Shown here: positions 1 through 10,046 of the stretch, in pieces
How the letters are laid out: the number at the start of each line of letters is the position of its first letter
Numbering within the stretch: the first letter of the stretch is position 1
From: Microbacterium salitolerans
Lineage (GTDB): Bacteria; Actinomycetota; Actinomycetes; Actinomycetales; Microbacteriaceae
Direction of reading: 5' to 3'
NCBI RefSeq assembly: GCF_019720895.1
Contig: NZ_JAHKSH010000003.1
Span: 434,001 to 498,000 of the forward strand
DNA length: 64,000 nt
Made by a program: the position numbers and the translations under genes
Notes under the pieces: model-generated
Told to the model about the DNA's origin: nothing
Database searches by the model: none
What the model saw: the letters and a program-made list of their open reading frames with translations, nothing else

Positions 1-282
1 AACTGCCGTCCTGACGGGCTGTGCGTCTCCGGTCTGACCGCCGGCGCCGCGACGGACACGAGCGTGCTCAAGATCGTGAAGGACAACGCGGGCGACACCC
101 CCGTCATCGTCAACACGGGTGTCAATGCCGACAACATCGCGACGCAGTTCGCCTACGCCGATGCGGCGATCGTCGGCACGTTCTTCAAGCAGGACGGGCG
201 GTTCGAGAACTCCGTGGATCCCTCCCGCGTCGCCGCGCTCATGGGTGCGGCCCGCGAGGCGCGTGCGGGAGTGCCTGCGTGA
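1..282 (+). CDS. BtpA/SgcQ-family protein, C-terminal part (cut by window edge)
   Basis: The reading frame is open from base 1 and stops at 280-282, giving the last 93 residues of a longer protein. The visible part has the alternating strand/helix pattern of a TIM-barrel end: VIVNTGVN, then ADAAIVGTFFKQDGRF and a closing VDPSRVAALM. That ending is typical of the BtpA/SgcQ family (named from a cyanobacterial photosystem I biogenesis factor; in heterotrophs found beside sugar kinases and transport genes). Its biochemical role in such operons is not established. The stop codon overlaps the GTG start of the downstream kinase by 4 bp, so the two are translationally coupled. Confidence 0.6.
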   Translation, partial: NCRPDGLCVSGLTAGAATDTSVLKIVKDNAGDTPVIVNTGVNADNIATQFAYADAAIVGTFFKQDGRFENSVDPSRVAALMGAAREARAGVPA

Positions 283-1793
283 CAGACCTCCTCATCGGGA
301 TCGACGTCGGCACGTTCGAGACGAAGGGCGTGCTGGTCGACGCGAGCGGATCCGTGCGCGCGAGGGCGCGGATCCGGCACGACATCCAGACGCCGCGTCC
401 CGGCTGGATCGAGCACGATGCCGACGGCGTGTGGTGGCACGACGTGGTCGGATGCTCGCGCGAGCTGATGCGGAGCGTGGGGGACGGCGATCGCGTCGTC
501 GCGATGGGCTGCAGTGCGATCGGGCCGTGCGTGCTTCCGATCGACGAGGAGCTCCGCCCCCTGCGGGCCGGGATCCTCTACGGCGCCGATACGCGCGCGC
601 ACGAGCAGGTCGATGAGCTGACGGCACGACTGGGCGAGGACGAGATCCTCCGCCGGAGCGGGAACACGCTGTCGAGTCAGTCCGCGGGCCCGAAGATCCT
701 CTGGATCCGGCAGAACGAGCCCGAGGTCGCGGAGCGGACGCGCTGGTACGTCACGAGCCAGAGCTACGTCGTCGCGCGTCTGACCGGCGAGGTGGTGATC
801 GATCATGCGACGGCGGGCTACTTCCACCCGCTGTACGACCTCGCCGGCGGGCGATGGAACGTCGACGGGCTCTCCGACGTCGTGCGCGGCGAGCAGCTGC
901 CGCGGATCGCGTGGGCGGGAGAGATCGTCGGGTCCGTCACGTCGGCGGCGTCCGCCGAGACGGGGATCCCTCGCGGGACACCCGTCATCGCGGGGACGGC
1001 GGACGCGCCTGCCGAGGCGATCGCCGCGTCCGTGGTCTCTCCGGGCGACACGATGCTCATGTGCGGATCGAGCTCGTTCATGATCCGCGTGACGGACGCG
1101 CCGCTCGCTCAGCGCGTGCTCTGGTCGGCCCCGTTCGTCTTCGAGGGAATGCACGTCGCGGCGGCGGGCACGGCGACGGCGGGCACGGCGACGCGGTGGA
1201 TCTGCGACCTCCTCGGCCTCGACGCACGGGACGACGACGCCGTCTTCGGCGAGCTCGTCGCCCTCGCCGGGCAGTCGCCGCCCGGAGCCGGAGGAGTGCT
1301 GATGCTGCCGCACCTCAGTGGCGAGCGCACGCCCGTGCACGACCCCGATGCGCGGGGCGCGTTCAGCGGCCTCGGTCTCGCCACGTCGCGCGCCGACATC
1401 GCCCGCGCGCTCATCGAGGGCGTCGCCCACTCCATCGCCCGCGCGCTCGGCGCCTACGACGCGGCGGGGATCCCACCCGAGCGGCTCGTCGCGATCGGAG
1501 GCGGCACGAAGAACGCGATCCTCCTGCAGACCGTGAGCGACATCATCGGCGCCCCGCTGCAGATCGCCGACACCGACGGGGCGGCTCTCGGGGACGCCGC
1601 GCTCGCCGCGCTGGCGTCGGGCGTGCTCTCCTCGCCCGCCGAGGTCGCCGCCTGGGTGCGCCTGCGCGGCACCGTCGAACCGGGGGGCGACGACGCCCCC
1701 GCGGTGCGCACGCTGCGCGCCGACCATGATGACCACCGGCGCCTGTACGAGGCGCTGGCCCCGATCGACCACGCAAGGAGCACCCGCCGATGA
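279..1793 (+). CDS. FGGY-family carbohydrate kinase
   Basis: This 504-residue protein is the usual length for FGGY sugar kinases, which phosphorylate a pentose, hexose or polyol with ATP. The N-terminal phosphate-1 loop reads GIDVGTFETKG (residues about 6-16). The second actin-like domain has AGTADAPAEA and CGSSSFMI, and the adenosine motif near the C terminus is AIGGGTKNAILLQ. The GTG start is chosen because it overlaps the upstream stop (GTGA) and places the phosphate loop at the N terminus; an in-frame extension to about base 21 has no kinase-like sequence. The stop overlaps the ATG of the next gene. The substrate cannot be read from the sequence; XylB, FucK/RhaB-like or tetritol kinases are all possible. 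Confidence 0.85.
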   Translation: MTDLLIGIDVGTFETKGVLVDASGSVRARARIRHDIQTPRPGWIEHDADGVWWHDVVGCSRELMRSVGDGDRVVAMGCSAIGPCVLPIDEELRPLRAGILYGADTRAHEQVDELTARLGEDEILRRSGNTLSSQSAGPKILWIRQNEPEVAERTRWYVTSQSYVVARLTGEVVIDHATAGYFHPLYDLAGGRWNVDGLSDVVRGEQLPRIAWAGEIVGSVTSAASAETGIPRGTPVIAGTADAPAEAIAASVVSPGDTMLMCGSSSFMIRVTDAPLAQRVLWSAPFVFEGMHVAAAGTATAGTATRWICDLLGLDARDDDAVFGELVALAGQSPPGAGGVLMLPHLSGERTPVHDPDARGAFSGLGLATSRADIARALIEGVAHSIARALGAYDAAGIPPERLVAIGGGTKNAILLQTVSDIIGAPLQIADTDGAALGDAALAALASGVLSSPAEVAAWVRLRGTVEPGGDDAPAVRTLRADHDDHRRLYEALAPIDHARSTRR

Positions 1794-2872
1794 CGGATCC
1801 TCGATGGGCGGAGCTCGCCCGCCAGCTCTGCGATGCGCACGGCGTCGCGAACGGAACGAAGGTCGGGGTCTTCCGCACCGACTCCTCGACGACACCGGGG
1901 GTGCTCGCCCTCGTCGAGGAGGTGTACCGGCGCGGGGGTCTCCCGCAGGTCGTGGACTCCGACGAGCGCTTCGACCGCGCCGCCGTCGCCGCGGCCAGCG
2001 CCGACGTGCTCGCAACTCCCGCACCGCTCGAGCTGTGGTCGATGGAGTGGGCCGACGTGCACGTGTCGTATCGCGGCATGGTCGCGCCGGCCGCGGATCC
2101 GGTCGACGAGGCCAGGCTCGCGACGCAGCGCGGGGCGAAGGGCGCGATCTCGACGGCGCGATGGCAGCAGACCAGCTGGGCGCTCGTGCGGGTCCCGACG
2201 CCGGAGTGGGCATCGCTCATCGGGCTGCCCTACGAGACGCTGCTCGATGAGTTCTTCGCGGGCACGCTCGCGGACTGGCCGCGCCTGCGTCGCGACTGGG
2301 ACGCGCTGTGCGGGGAGCTCGGGACCGCTCGCGAGGTGCGGATCATGAGTCGCGACACCGATCTGCGCCTCGGCACCGCAGGGCGCACGTGGGTGAGCTT
2401 CGCGGGCGAGGCGAACCTGCCCGACGGCGAGATCGCGACGGCTCCCGTCGACGATCGGGTCGACGGGCACATCGCGTTCCCCGGCACGTTCTGGTTCGCG
2501 GGGGCCGCCGTCGAGGACCTGCGCCTCGAGTTCCGGGATGGCGAGGCCACCGACGTGCAGGCTGCGCGCGGCGGAGAGTTCGCCCGCAGGCTGCTCGACA
2601 CCGACGCGGGCGCGCGCCGCGTCGGCGAGCTCGGCGTCGGCACGAACCCGCGCATGCAGTCGATGACGGGCGACCTGCTGATCGACGAGAAGATCCTCGG
2701 CACGGTGCACATCGCGCTCGGCCGCGCGTACCCCGAGTGCGGCGGCGTGAATCGCTCGTCGCTGCACTGGGACATCGTGAAGGACCTGCGCGAGCCCGGA
2801 GCGTCGCTCATGGTCGACGGGCGCGAGCTGATCCGCGACGGGAAGGTCCTCGAGCCTCTCCTTCTCCCGTGA
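1790..2872 (+). CDS. M29-type metallo-aminopeptidase family protein
   Basis: The 360-residue protein looks like a member of the thermophilic-metalloprotease family M29 (AmpS/AmpT aminopeptidases), which remove N-terminal residues with a two-metal centre. The conserved C-terminal block is present: ELGVGTNP (E280), GTVHIALG (H307) and SSLHWDIV (H326, D328), all candidate metal ligands. It starts at an ATG that overlaps the kinase stop by 4 bp (ATGA), so it is the third gene of the operon. Pairing a sugar kinase with an M29 protein suggests that some members act on unusual amide or sugar-derived substrates, but that is inference. The gene ends at a large hairpin shared with the convergent gene. 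Confidence 0.8.
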   Translation: MTDPRWAELARQLCDAHGVANGTKVGVFRTDSSTTPGVLALVEEVYRRGGLPQVVDSDERFDRAAVAAASADVLATPAPLELWSMEWADVHVSYRGMVAPAADPVDEARLATQRGAKGAISTARWQQTSWALVRVPTPEWASLIGLPYETLLDEFFAGTLADWPRLRRDWDALCGELGTAREVRIMSRDTDLRLGTAGRTWVSFAGEANLPDGEIATAPVDDRVDGHIAFPGTFWFAGAAVEDLRLEFRDGEATDVQAARGGEFARRLLDTDAGARRVGELGVGTNPRMQSMTGDLLIDEKILGTVHIALGRAYPECGGVNRSSLHWDIVKDLREPGASLMVDGRELIRDGKVLEPLLLP

Positions 2873-2972
2873 AGGGTCGGGAGCGTCACCGGAGCGCGCG
2901 CCACGGGCGCGCGGCACGGCTCGAGTGACGCCCGCGACCCTTCGCGGCGCGGGGAAGGGTCACGGGCGTCAC
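2871..2972. terminator. Three-arm palindromic bidirectional terminator
   Basis: Arms 2925-2943 and 2954-2972 form a 19-bp stem with one mismatch and a 10-nt loop. A further copy of the right-arm sequence at 2871-2889 can also pair with 2925-2943 (two mismatches), so two mutually exclusive hairpins are possible. The structure lies between the convergent M29 and YhgE genes and probably ends transcription from both sides; there is no T-run. Confidence 0.65.
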
Positions 2973-2985
2973 CGTAACGCGCCGC

Positions 2986-4878
2986 CTACCCGATCAGCGA
3001 CGGCCTGAGGTCGCGCAGGGTGCGGGTGCGGGTCATGCGGGTGAGGGCGAGGCAGGCGGCCCCGAGCGCGATCACGAGCCAGACCACGAGGAAGCCGGCG
3101 TCGGCCCAGGCGCGTGACATGTCTCCGCCGTACATGAGCTGGCGGATCCCGTCGACCGAGTGGCTCATGGGCAGCACCTCGTGCAGGGCCCGCAGGGGAG
3201 TGGGGAGCGTCTGGTGCGGGAACGTGCCGCCGGCGGTGACGAGCTGCAGCACCATGAGCACGAGCCCGAGGAACTGGCCGACGCTGCCGAGCAGCACGTT
3301 GAGGGTGAGGATGATCGCGGCGAACGTCACCGAGGTGAGCGCCATGAACCCGACCATCGCCGCGGGCTGCGCGACCGAGTAGCCGAGCGCGAACGCGACG
3401 ATGAGGAACACGGCCACCATCTGCACGACGCCGAGGATCGCGGGCGTCGCCCAGGCTCCGAGCGTGATCGCGAGGGGACGCCGCAGTGCGGTGACGGCGC
3501 GCTGCGAGTACGGCTTGACGATCAGGAACAGCGCGTAGATCCCGATCCACGCGGCGAGGCTGATGAAGAACGGCGCCATCCCTGCGCCGTATGACGACGC
3601 GGCGGAGGTCGCCGCCTCGTCGACGGCGATGGGATCCGACATCATCGCCGCGGCGGTCGCGCGCTCGTCCTCCGACTGGTCGGGGATCTCGGTGACCGCC
3701 TCGTCGAGGCTGTCGGCGAGCTCCCGCGATCCGCTCGTGAGGTCGCCCAGGCCCGACGCGAGCTCGTCGGATCCGCCTGCCAGCTGGTGCACGCCGCCCG
3801 AGAGGTCGGCGGCGCCGGTCGCGGCGCTCGCGATCCCGTCAGCGAGCGCGGGCATGCCGTCGGCGAGCTGCTGGGTGCCATCGGCGACCTGCGCGGATCC
3901 GTCGGCCAGCTGGTGCACGGCGGCCGCGGCGTTCTGCACCTCGCCGTTCGCGTTCTCGATGTCGGCGTGCGCGGGGCTCACGATGCCGACGACGAGGTCG
4001 ATCTGATCATCGGAGAGGCCGGCGCCGGACAGGCGGTCGCGGACGTCCTGCTCGGAGGGGAGGGCGCCGACCGCCTCGTCGATCCGCTGCGCCGCCGGCG
4101 CGACCTGGTCGTCGAGCTGCGCGTTGCCGTCGGCCACCTGGCGCGCGCCGTCGTCGAGCTGCGCGACCTGGTCGGGCAGCGCGGCCGCGGATGAGTTCAG
4201 CGTGTTCAACCCCGTGACGAGGTCATCGGACCCCGTGGCCGCCGCCGCGGCGCCCTCGGCGAGCGTATCGGCGCCGTCTTCGGCAGTCGCGGATCCGTCG
4301 GCGAGCTGCGCGGATCCGTCCGCCGCGTCGGACAGGCCGGTGCGGATCGTCGCGAGGCTGTCGAGCAGGGTGCGTGCGGCCTGCTCGCCGACCTCCTGCG
4401 TGAGGTTGTCGCGCACGGTGTCGGTCACGGTGTCGGCGATCGTGCCCGCCAGGTAGCTGTTCGCGTCGTTCGTGGTGACCTCGACGACGGCCTTCGTCGG
4501 GTCGTCCTCGGCGATCGACGTGAGCGAGCGCGAGAAGTCGGTGCCGAACGTGACGATGAAGTCGTACTCGCCCGACTGCAGCCCGGCTGCGGCCGCGTCG
4601 GCGTCGGTGTCGTGCCAGTCGAGTGTGCCGTCGTCGACGAGGTCGTCGCGCACCTGCTCGCCGTAGTTGACGTCGTCGCCGTCCTGCGTCGCCCCCTCGT
4701 CCTCCACGACGAGCGCGGCCGGCACGCTGTCGAGGTTGCCGTAGGGGTCGTCGTTCCCCCACAGGTACAGGCCCGAGTAGAGCACCGGCACGAGCATGAG
4801 CGCGACGAGCGCCAGAATCGACATCGGCGACGACGTCAGCCGGCGCAGTTCGGTGCGGACGAGCGTGGGGAACTTCAC
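2986..4878 (-). CDS. YhgE/Pip family membrane protein (ABC-2-type exporter-like)
   Basis: The 630-residue protein has the YhgE/Pip layout. There is one N-terminal membrane helix (about residues 18-38), a long extracytoplasmic stretch, a central region of repeated LADG/VADG heptads (about 190-410) typical of the X-heptad and Pip regions, and a block of about five or six membrane helices at the C terminus (about 435-615) resembling ABC-2 permeases. Relatives include phage infection protein Pip and EsaA/YhgE secretion-linked proteins; the cargo here is unknown. The GTG start is favoured by a GGAG ribosome site 5 nt upstream. It is the last gene of a TetR / ABC-ATPase-like / YhgE minus-strand operon and is probably repressed by that TetR protein. 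Confidence 0.85.
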   Translation of the reverse strand: MKFPTLVRTELRRLTSSPMSILALVALMLVPVLYSGLYLWGNDDPYGNLDSVPAALVVEDEGATQDGDDVNYGEQVRDDLVDDGTLDWHDTDADAAAAGLQSGEYDFIVTFGTDFSRSLTSIAEDDPTKAVVEVTTNDANSYLAGTIADTVTDTVRDNLTQEVGEQAARTLLDSLATIRTGLSDAADGSAQLADGSATAEDGADTLAEGAAAAATGSDDLVTGLNTLNSSAAALPDQVAQLDDGARQVADGNAQLDDQVAPAAQRIDEAVGALPSEQDVRDRLSGAGLSDDQIDLVVGIVSPAHADIENANGEVQNAAAAVHQLADGSAQVADGTQQLADGMPALADGIASAATGAADLSGGVHQLAGGSDELASGLGDLTSGSRELADSLDEAVTEIPDQSEDERATAAAMMSDPIAVDEAATSAASSYGAGMAPFFISLAAWIGIYALFLIVKPYSQRAVTALRRPLAITLGAWATPAILGVVQMVAVFLIVAFALGYSVAQPAAMVGFMALTSVTFAAIILTLNVLLGSVGQFLGLVLMVLQLVTAGGTFPHQTLPTPLRALHEVLPMSHSVDGIRQLMYGGDMSRAWADAGFLVVWLVIALGAACLALTRMTRTRTLRDLRPSLIG

Positions 4879-4907
4879 GAAAACTCCAATGCGAGTGCGT
4901 CACCAGA

Positions 4908-4972
4908 ATCGGAGATATCCCCACAATCGGAGGAGATCGCGAGATTCCTCCGATCCGAGGGAGATCTCCGAT
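4908..4972. repeat. Nested double palindrome upstream of the YhgE gene
   Basis: An outer perfect 9-bp inverted repeat (4908-4916 with 4964-4972, ATCGGAGAT/ATCTCCGAT) encloses a second perfect 9-bp pair (4926-4934 with 4946-4954, ATCGGAGGA/TCCTCCGAT). All four arms are variants of ATCGGAG. It fills most of the 106-bp gap between the ATPase-like gene and the YhgE gene on the minus strand. It could be an attenuating or stabilising RNA structure or a tandem operator. Confidence 0.7.
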
Positions 4973-4984
4973 CCTGGCGACGAG

Positions 4985-5560
4985 TCATGCGCGGGCAGCG
5001 GCGATCGAGCCGGCGGAGGCGAGGACGATGACGGCGTACCGGCGCGCGGCCCAGGTGTGCGCGGCGTCGAGCCAGGCGCTCGTGTCGCCGCCGTGGCGGT
5101 CGGGGGCGGTGAGGACGAGCGCGTCGACCTCGGGTGGGACGGCGGCCGTGCGCATGAGCACGCGGATCCGCGCGGCCGCGGGGATGTCGCCGATCGGCGT
5201 CCCGGCGAGGTCGCTCAGCCCTTCGTCGGCGAGGAGGCGCCGCGTCGCGCGTCGCGCGCCGCGGAGGCCGGAGAAGACGAACTCCTCCGTCACGACGGAC
5301 GCGAGCGCGAGGTCGTCGACCGGCGCGCTCGTGTCGGGCGCGTCGACGACGGCGACGCGGCGGCGCAGGAGGCGCGGATCGGCCGCGCCGTCGAGCAGGA
5401 CCTCGCCCGCCGCCGGCGTCATTCGGCCGGCGAGGATGAGGGCGAGCAGGGTCGGGCGCTGCCCGCCCTCGACGGGGACGAGCGTCACCTCGCCGGACGC
5501 GGCCTCGAGGCTCGTCGAGGTGAGCGGCCCCTTCGCGATGCCGTGGGCGGAGATCCTCAC
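4985..5560 (-). CDS. Degenerate ABC-transporter ATPase-like protein
   Basis: This 191-residue protein starts at a GTG overlapping the TetR stop (GTGA). It follows the fold order of an ABC ATPase: an opening beta region, a position equivalent to the Walker A loop followed by ILAGRMTPAAGEVLLDG, then VAVVDAPD, and a late VDALVLTAPD where Walker B would lie. The nucleotide-binding residues are lost. The Walker A position reads EGGQRPTLL instead of GxxGxGK[ST], with no lysine, and I see no LSGGQ signature. It is probably a non-hydrolysing partner or regulatory subunit of the YhgE protein encoded next. The homology assignment rests on pattern and context only. Confidence 0.55.
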   Translation of the reverse strand: MRISAHGIAKGPLTSTSLEAASGEVTLVPVEGGQRPTLLALILAGRMTPAAGEVLLDGAADPRLLRRRVAVVDAPDTSAPVDDLALASVVTEEFVFSGLRGARRATRRLLADEGLSDLAGTPIGDIPAAARIRVLMRTAAVPPEVDALVLTAPDRHGGDTSAWLDAAHTWAARRYAVIVLASAGSIAAARA

Positions 5561-6198
5561 GCGGGGGCTCCGCTCGGACCGGAGGGCGCGTCGTCGCGCG
5601 CGCTCGCCCGTGAGATCGCCTCCTGCGCCTCGCGCCAGGACAGGCCGGCGACGCCGAGCGCGGTCGCGCTCACGAGGCGCTGTGCCTCGTCGTCGGGGAT
5701 CTCGCGCGCGACGGCGACGTCGAGCACGGCGAGCGCGGAGTCCTCGATGAGGCGCGCGATCACGTCGGCCGCGGCATCCTGCCGGAAGTCGCCCTCGGCG
5801 CACCCGCGGGAGACCGCGTCGCGCAGTGAGCGGCGGATCGGTGCGAGCGCCGCGCCGACCTCGCGCTCGAGCGGACCCGTGACGAGCGTCTGCGCGACGA
5901 GCTTGACGTGCGCGATGGCGCGCCACACGGCGGATCCGAGCAGCACGACGTGCACGGACGGATCGTCGTGCCGCACATCCGCGACGGCGCTCGCGATCTG
6001 CGCGGCGCCGCGGGCGAGGAGCTCGCGCATCAGGTCGTCGCGAGAGGAGAAGTGGCCGTAGACCGCGCGGCGCGTGAGCCCGGCCTCGGCCGCGATCGCG
6101 TCGATCGAGGCCTGCGGCGTGTGGCGCAGCACGCGCCCCGCAGCGTCGAGGAGCGCCTGGCGATTGGCGACGGCGTCGCGGCGTCGGGGGGCGGTCAT
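5557..6198 (-). CDS. TetR-family transcriptional regulator
   Basis: The 213-residue protein has an N-terminal helix-turn-helix of TetR type: ALLDAAGRVL, ASIDAIAAEAGLTRRAVYGHFSSRDDLMRELL (about residues 14-55). The remainder is a helical ligand-binding domain. The ATG at 6196-6198 is preceded at 7 nt by TAAGTT, a -10 box for a leaderless transcript, which argues against the longer open frame that runs back under glgE. It heads the operon with the ABC-ATPase-like and YhgE genes and probably represses it through the palindrome at 6209-6226. Confidence 0.9.
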   Translation of the reverse strand: MTAPRRRDAVANRQALLDAAGRVLRHTPQASIDAIAAEAGLTRRAVYGHFSSRDDLMRELLARGAAQIASAVADVRHDDPSVHVVLLGSAVWRAIAHVKLVAQTLVTGPLEREVGAALAPIRRSLRDAVSRGCAEGDFRQDAAADVIARLIEDSALAVLDVAVAREIPDDEAQRLVSATALGVAGLSWREAQEAISRASARDDAPSGPSGAPA

Positions 6199-6205
6199 GT
6201 GGGAT

Positions 6206-6211
6206 AACTTA
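6206..6211 (-). promoter_or_regulatory. -10 box of the tetR operon (leaderless)
   Basis: TAAGTT on the minus strand lies 7 nt before the TetR ATG, so transcription would begin at or next to the start codon. It overlaps the edge of the palindrome at 6209-6226, as expected for autorepression. Confidence 0.55.
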
Positions 6212-6226
6212 CACACCAATGTGCAA
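6209..6226. promoter_or_regulatory. Probable TetR operator palindrome
   Basis: TTACACACCAATGTGCAA is an 18-bp dyad: TTrCACA, four bases, TGTGCAA, with one mismatch between arms. It overlaps the TetR -10 box and lies 110 bp before glgE, so it mainly serves the minus-strand operon. Confidence 0.55.
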
Positions 6227-6306
6227 ATTAGGCTGAGTGCGATCTGCGCGGGGCGCGGAGCCGCACTATTAACCCTGTGTGAACCCTTGACGCAGGGGTC
6301 TTCCGC

Positions 6307-6323
6307 ACCTGTCTCCGACAGGT
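6307..6323. promoter_or_regulatory. Perfect 7-bp inverted repeat at the glgE promoter
   Basis: ACCTGTC-TCC-GACAGGT sits immediately upstream of the glgE -10 box, where the -35 region would be. It may be the operator of a regulator of alpha-glucan synthesis. The rest of the 138-bp gap between tetR and glgE shows nothing clear. Confidence 0.4.
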
Positions 6324-6324
6324 C

Positions 6325-6330
6325 TAGGTT
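6325..6330 (+). promoter_or_regulatory. -10 box of glgE operon (leaderless)
   Basis: TAGGTT lies 6 nt before the glgE ATG with no Shine-Dalgarno sequence between. This is the TANNNT spacing expected of a leaderless actinobacterial transcript. Confidence 0.55.
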
Positions 6331-6336
6331 GACCAC

Positions 6337-8285
6337 ATGGTCGGCCGAATCCCCGTCGTCGATGTCCACCCGCTCGTGCAGAACGGCACCAGGCCCGCCA
6401 AGGCGACCGTGGGCGAGGCGCAGCCGGTGCGCGCCACGGTCTTCCGCGAGGGGCACGACCGGCTCGGCGCCGAGGTCGTGCTCGTCGCGCCCGACGGCAC
6501 GCGGGGTGCGCCCGTGCGCATGCGCGAGATCGCGAAGGGCCTCGACCGCTACGAGGCATGGGTCGCGCCGTCTGGCGTCGGCGACTGGGGGTTCGAGATC
6601 CAGGCCTTCGGCGACGTGCTCGCGACCTGGCAGCACACGGCCGAGATGAAGATCCCGGCGGGCGTCGACGTCGACCTCACGTTCGCCGAGGGGCTCCTCC
6701 TGCTCGACCGACTCGAGGACGCGCACGGTCCCGCGCCCCACGCGACGGCGCTGCGGCAGGCGCTGACCGACACGGCCCGCCCGCTCGAGGCCCGGCTCGC
6801 CGTCATCACCAGCCCGGAGACGACCGCGCTGTTCGAGGCGCTCCCCCTCCGCGACCTCCTCACGGTGGAGGGCCCGTTCCCGCTGGCTGTCGATCGGACG
6901 CGCGCGCTCACCGGGGCCTGGTACGAGTTCTTCCCGCGCAGTGAGGGTGCGACGGTGGATCCCGACTCCGGCAGGGTCGTCTCCGGCACCTTCCGCACCG
7001 CGCAGCACAGCCTGCAGCGCGTCGTCGAGATGAACTTCGACGTGCTCTATCTGCCACCCGTCCACCCGATCGGCGAGGTCGGCCGCAAGGGCGCGAACAA
7101 TACGCTCGACCCGTCCTCGGACGACGTCGGGTCTCCGTGGGCGATCGGCTCGCGGCACGGCGGTCACGACGCGATCCACCCCGACCTCGGCACCCTCGCC
7201 GACTTCGACGCGTTCGTCGCGGAGGCGAATCGCCTGGGCCTCGAGGTCGCCATGGACTTCGCGCTGCAGGCGGCGCCGGACCACCCGTGGGTCGACGCGC
7301 ACCCCGAGTTCTTCACGACGCGGGCCGACGGCACGATCGCCTACGCCGAGAACCCGCCCAAGAAGTACCAGGACATCTACCCGATCAACTTCGACAACGA
7401 CCCCGCGGGCATCTACGCCGAGGCCGAGCGGATCCTGCGGTTCTGGATGGACCGCGGAGTGCGGATCTTCCGCGTGGACAACCCGCACACGAAGCCCACC
7501 GACTTCTGGGAGTGGCTGCTCGCGCGGATCCGGAAGACGGATCCCGACGTCGTCTTCCTCAGCGAGGCGTTCACACGGCCCGCGCGCATGCACGGGCTCG
7601 GAGCGGCGGGGTTCCACCAGTCGTACACGTACTTCACCTGGCGCACCGAGAAGACCGAGATCGAGGAGTACCTGCGCGAGGTCTCCAACGAGTCCGACCA
7701 CACCATGCGCCCCGCGTTCTGGCCGAATACGCCCGACATCCTGCATGCGTTCCTGCAGTACGGCGGCCCCGCCGCGTTCCGCATCCGCGCGACGCTCGCG
7801 GCGCTGGGATCCCCGACCTGGGGCATGTATGCGGGCTACGAGCTCTGCGAGCACGTGGCCGTGCGCCCGGGATCCGAGGAGTACCTCGACAGCGAGAAGT
7901 TCCAGATCCGCGTACGCGACTGGGACGCGGCGCTCGCCGAGGGGCGCACGATCGCGCCGGACATCGCGCGGCTCAACGCCCTACGCCGCGAGATCCCGGC
8001 GCTCCAGACGCTGCGCGGTCTGCGGATCCACTGGTCCGATGACGATCACGTGCTCGTGTTCACGAAGGGCGCAGGTGCCGCCACGGTCATCGTCGTCCTC
8101 AACCTGGACCCGCACGGCGGTCGCAGCACGACCGTCCACCTCGACTGGCGCGCGCTCGGTCTCGACGAGCACTTCCCCGTGCGCGAGCACCTGACCGGCG
8201 AGGACTGGTGGTGGGGCGAGCACAACTGGGTGTCTCTCGATCCCGGTCATCAGGTCGCGCACGTCCTCACGATCCGGAGCGCCTG

Positions 8286-8286
<1 letters not shown>
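6337..8286 (+). CDS. glgE: Alpha-1,4-glucan:maltose-1-phosphate maltosyltransferase
   Basis: GlgE extends alpha-1,4-glucan by transferring maltosyl units from maltose 1-phosphate in the cytoplasm. The 649-residue protein has an N-terminal beta domain (about 1-110) and a GH13 barrel. Candidate catalytic residues are D381 in FRVDNPH, E410 in FLSEAF and D467 in NTPDI. Their spacing equals that of the Streptomyces coelicolor enzyme (D394, E423, D480) with a constant offset of 13. It is the first gene of glgE-treS-mak-glgB, and its TGA overlaps the treS ATG by 1 nt. The pathway links trehalose to branched alpha-glucan storage or capsule material. Confidence 0.97.

Positions 8287-10042
<1,756 letters not shown>

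Positions 10043-10046
<4 letters not shown>

Noticed and set aside
153-2213. 686-codon minus-strand open frame opposite the FGGY kinase and M29 genes
   Set aside because: Arg/Pro/Ala-rich low-complexity translation without family sequence; the opposite strand encodes two coherent enzymes in an overlapping operon.
6199-7854. N-terminal extension of TetR across glgE
   Set aside because: The extension is the antisense of glgE; TetR begins normally at 6198 with a -10 box 7 nt upstream.
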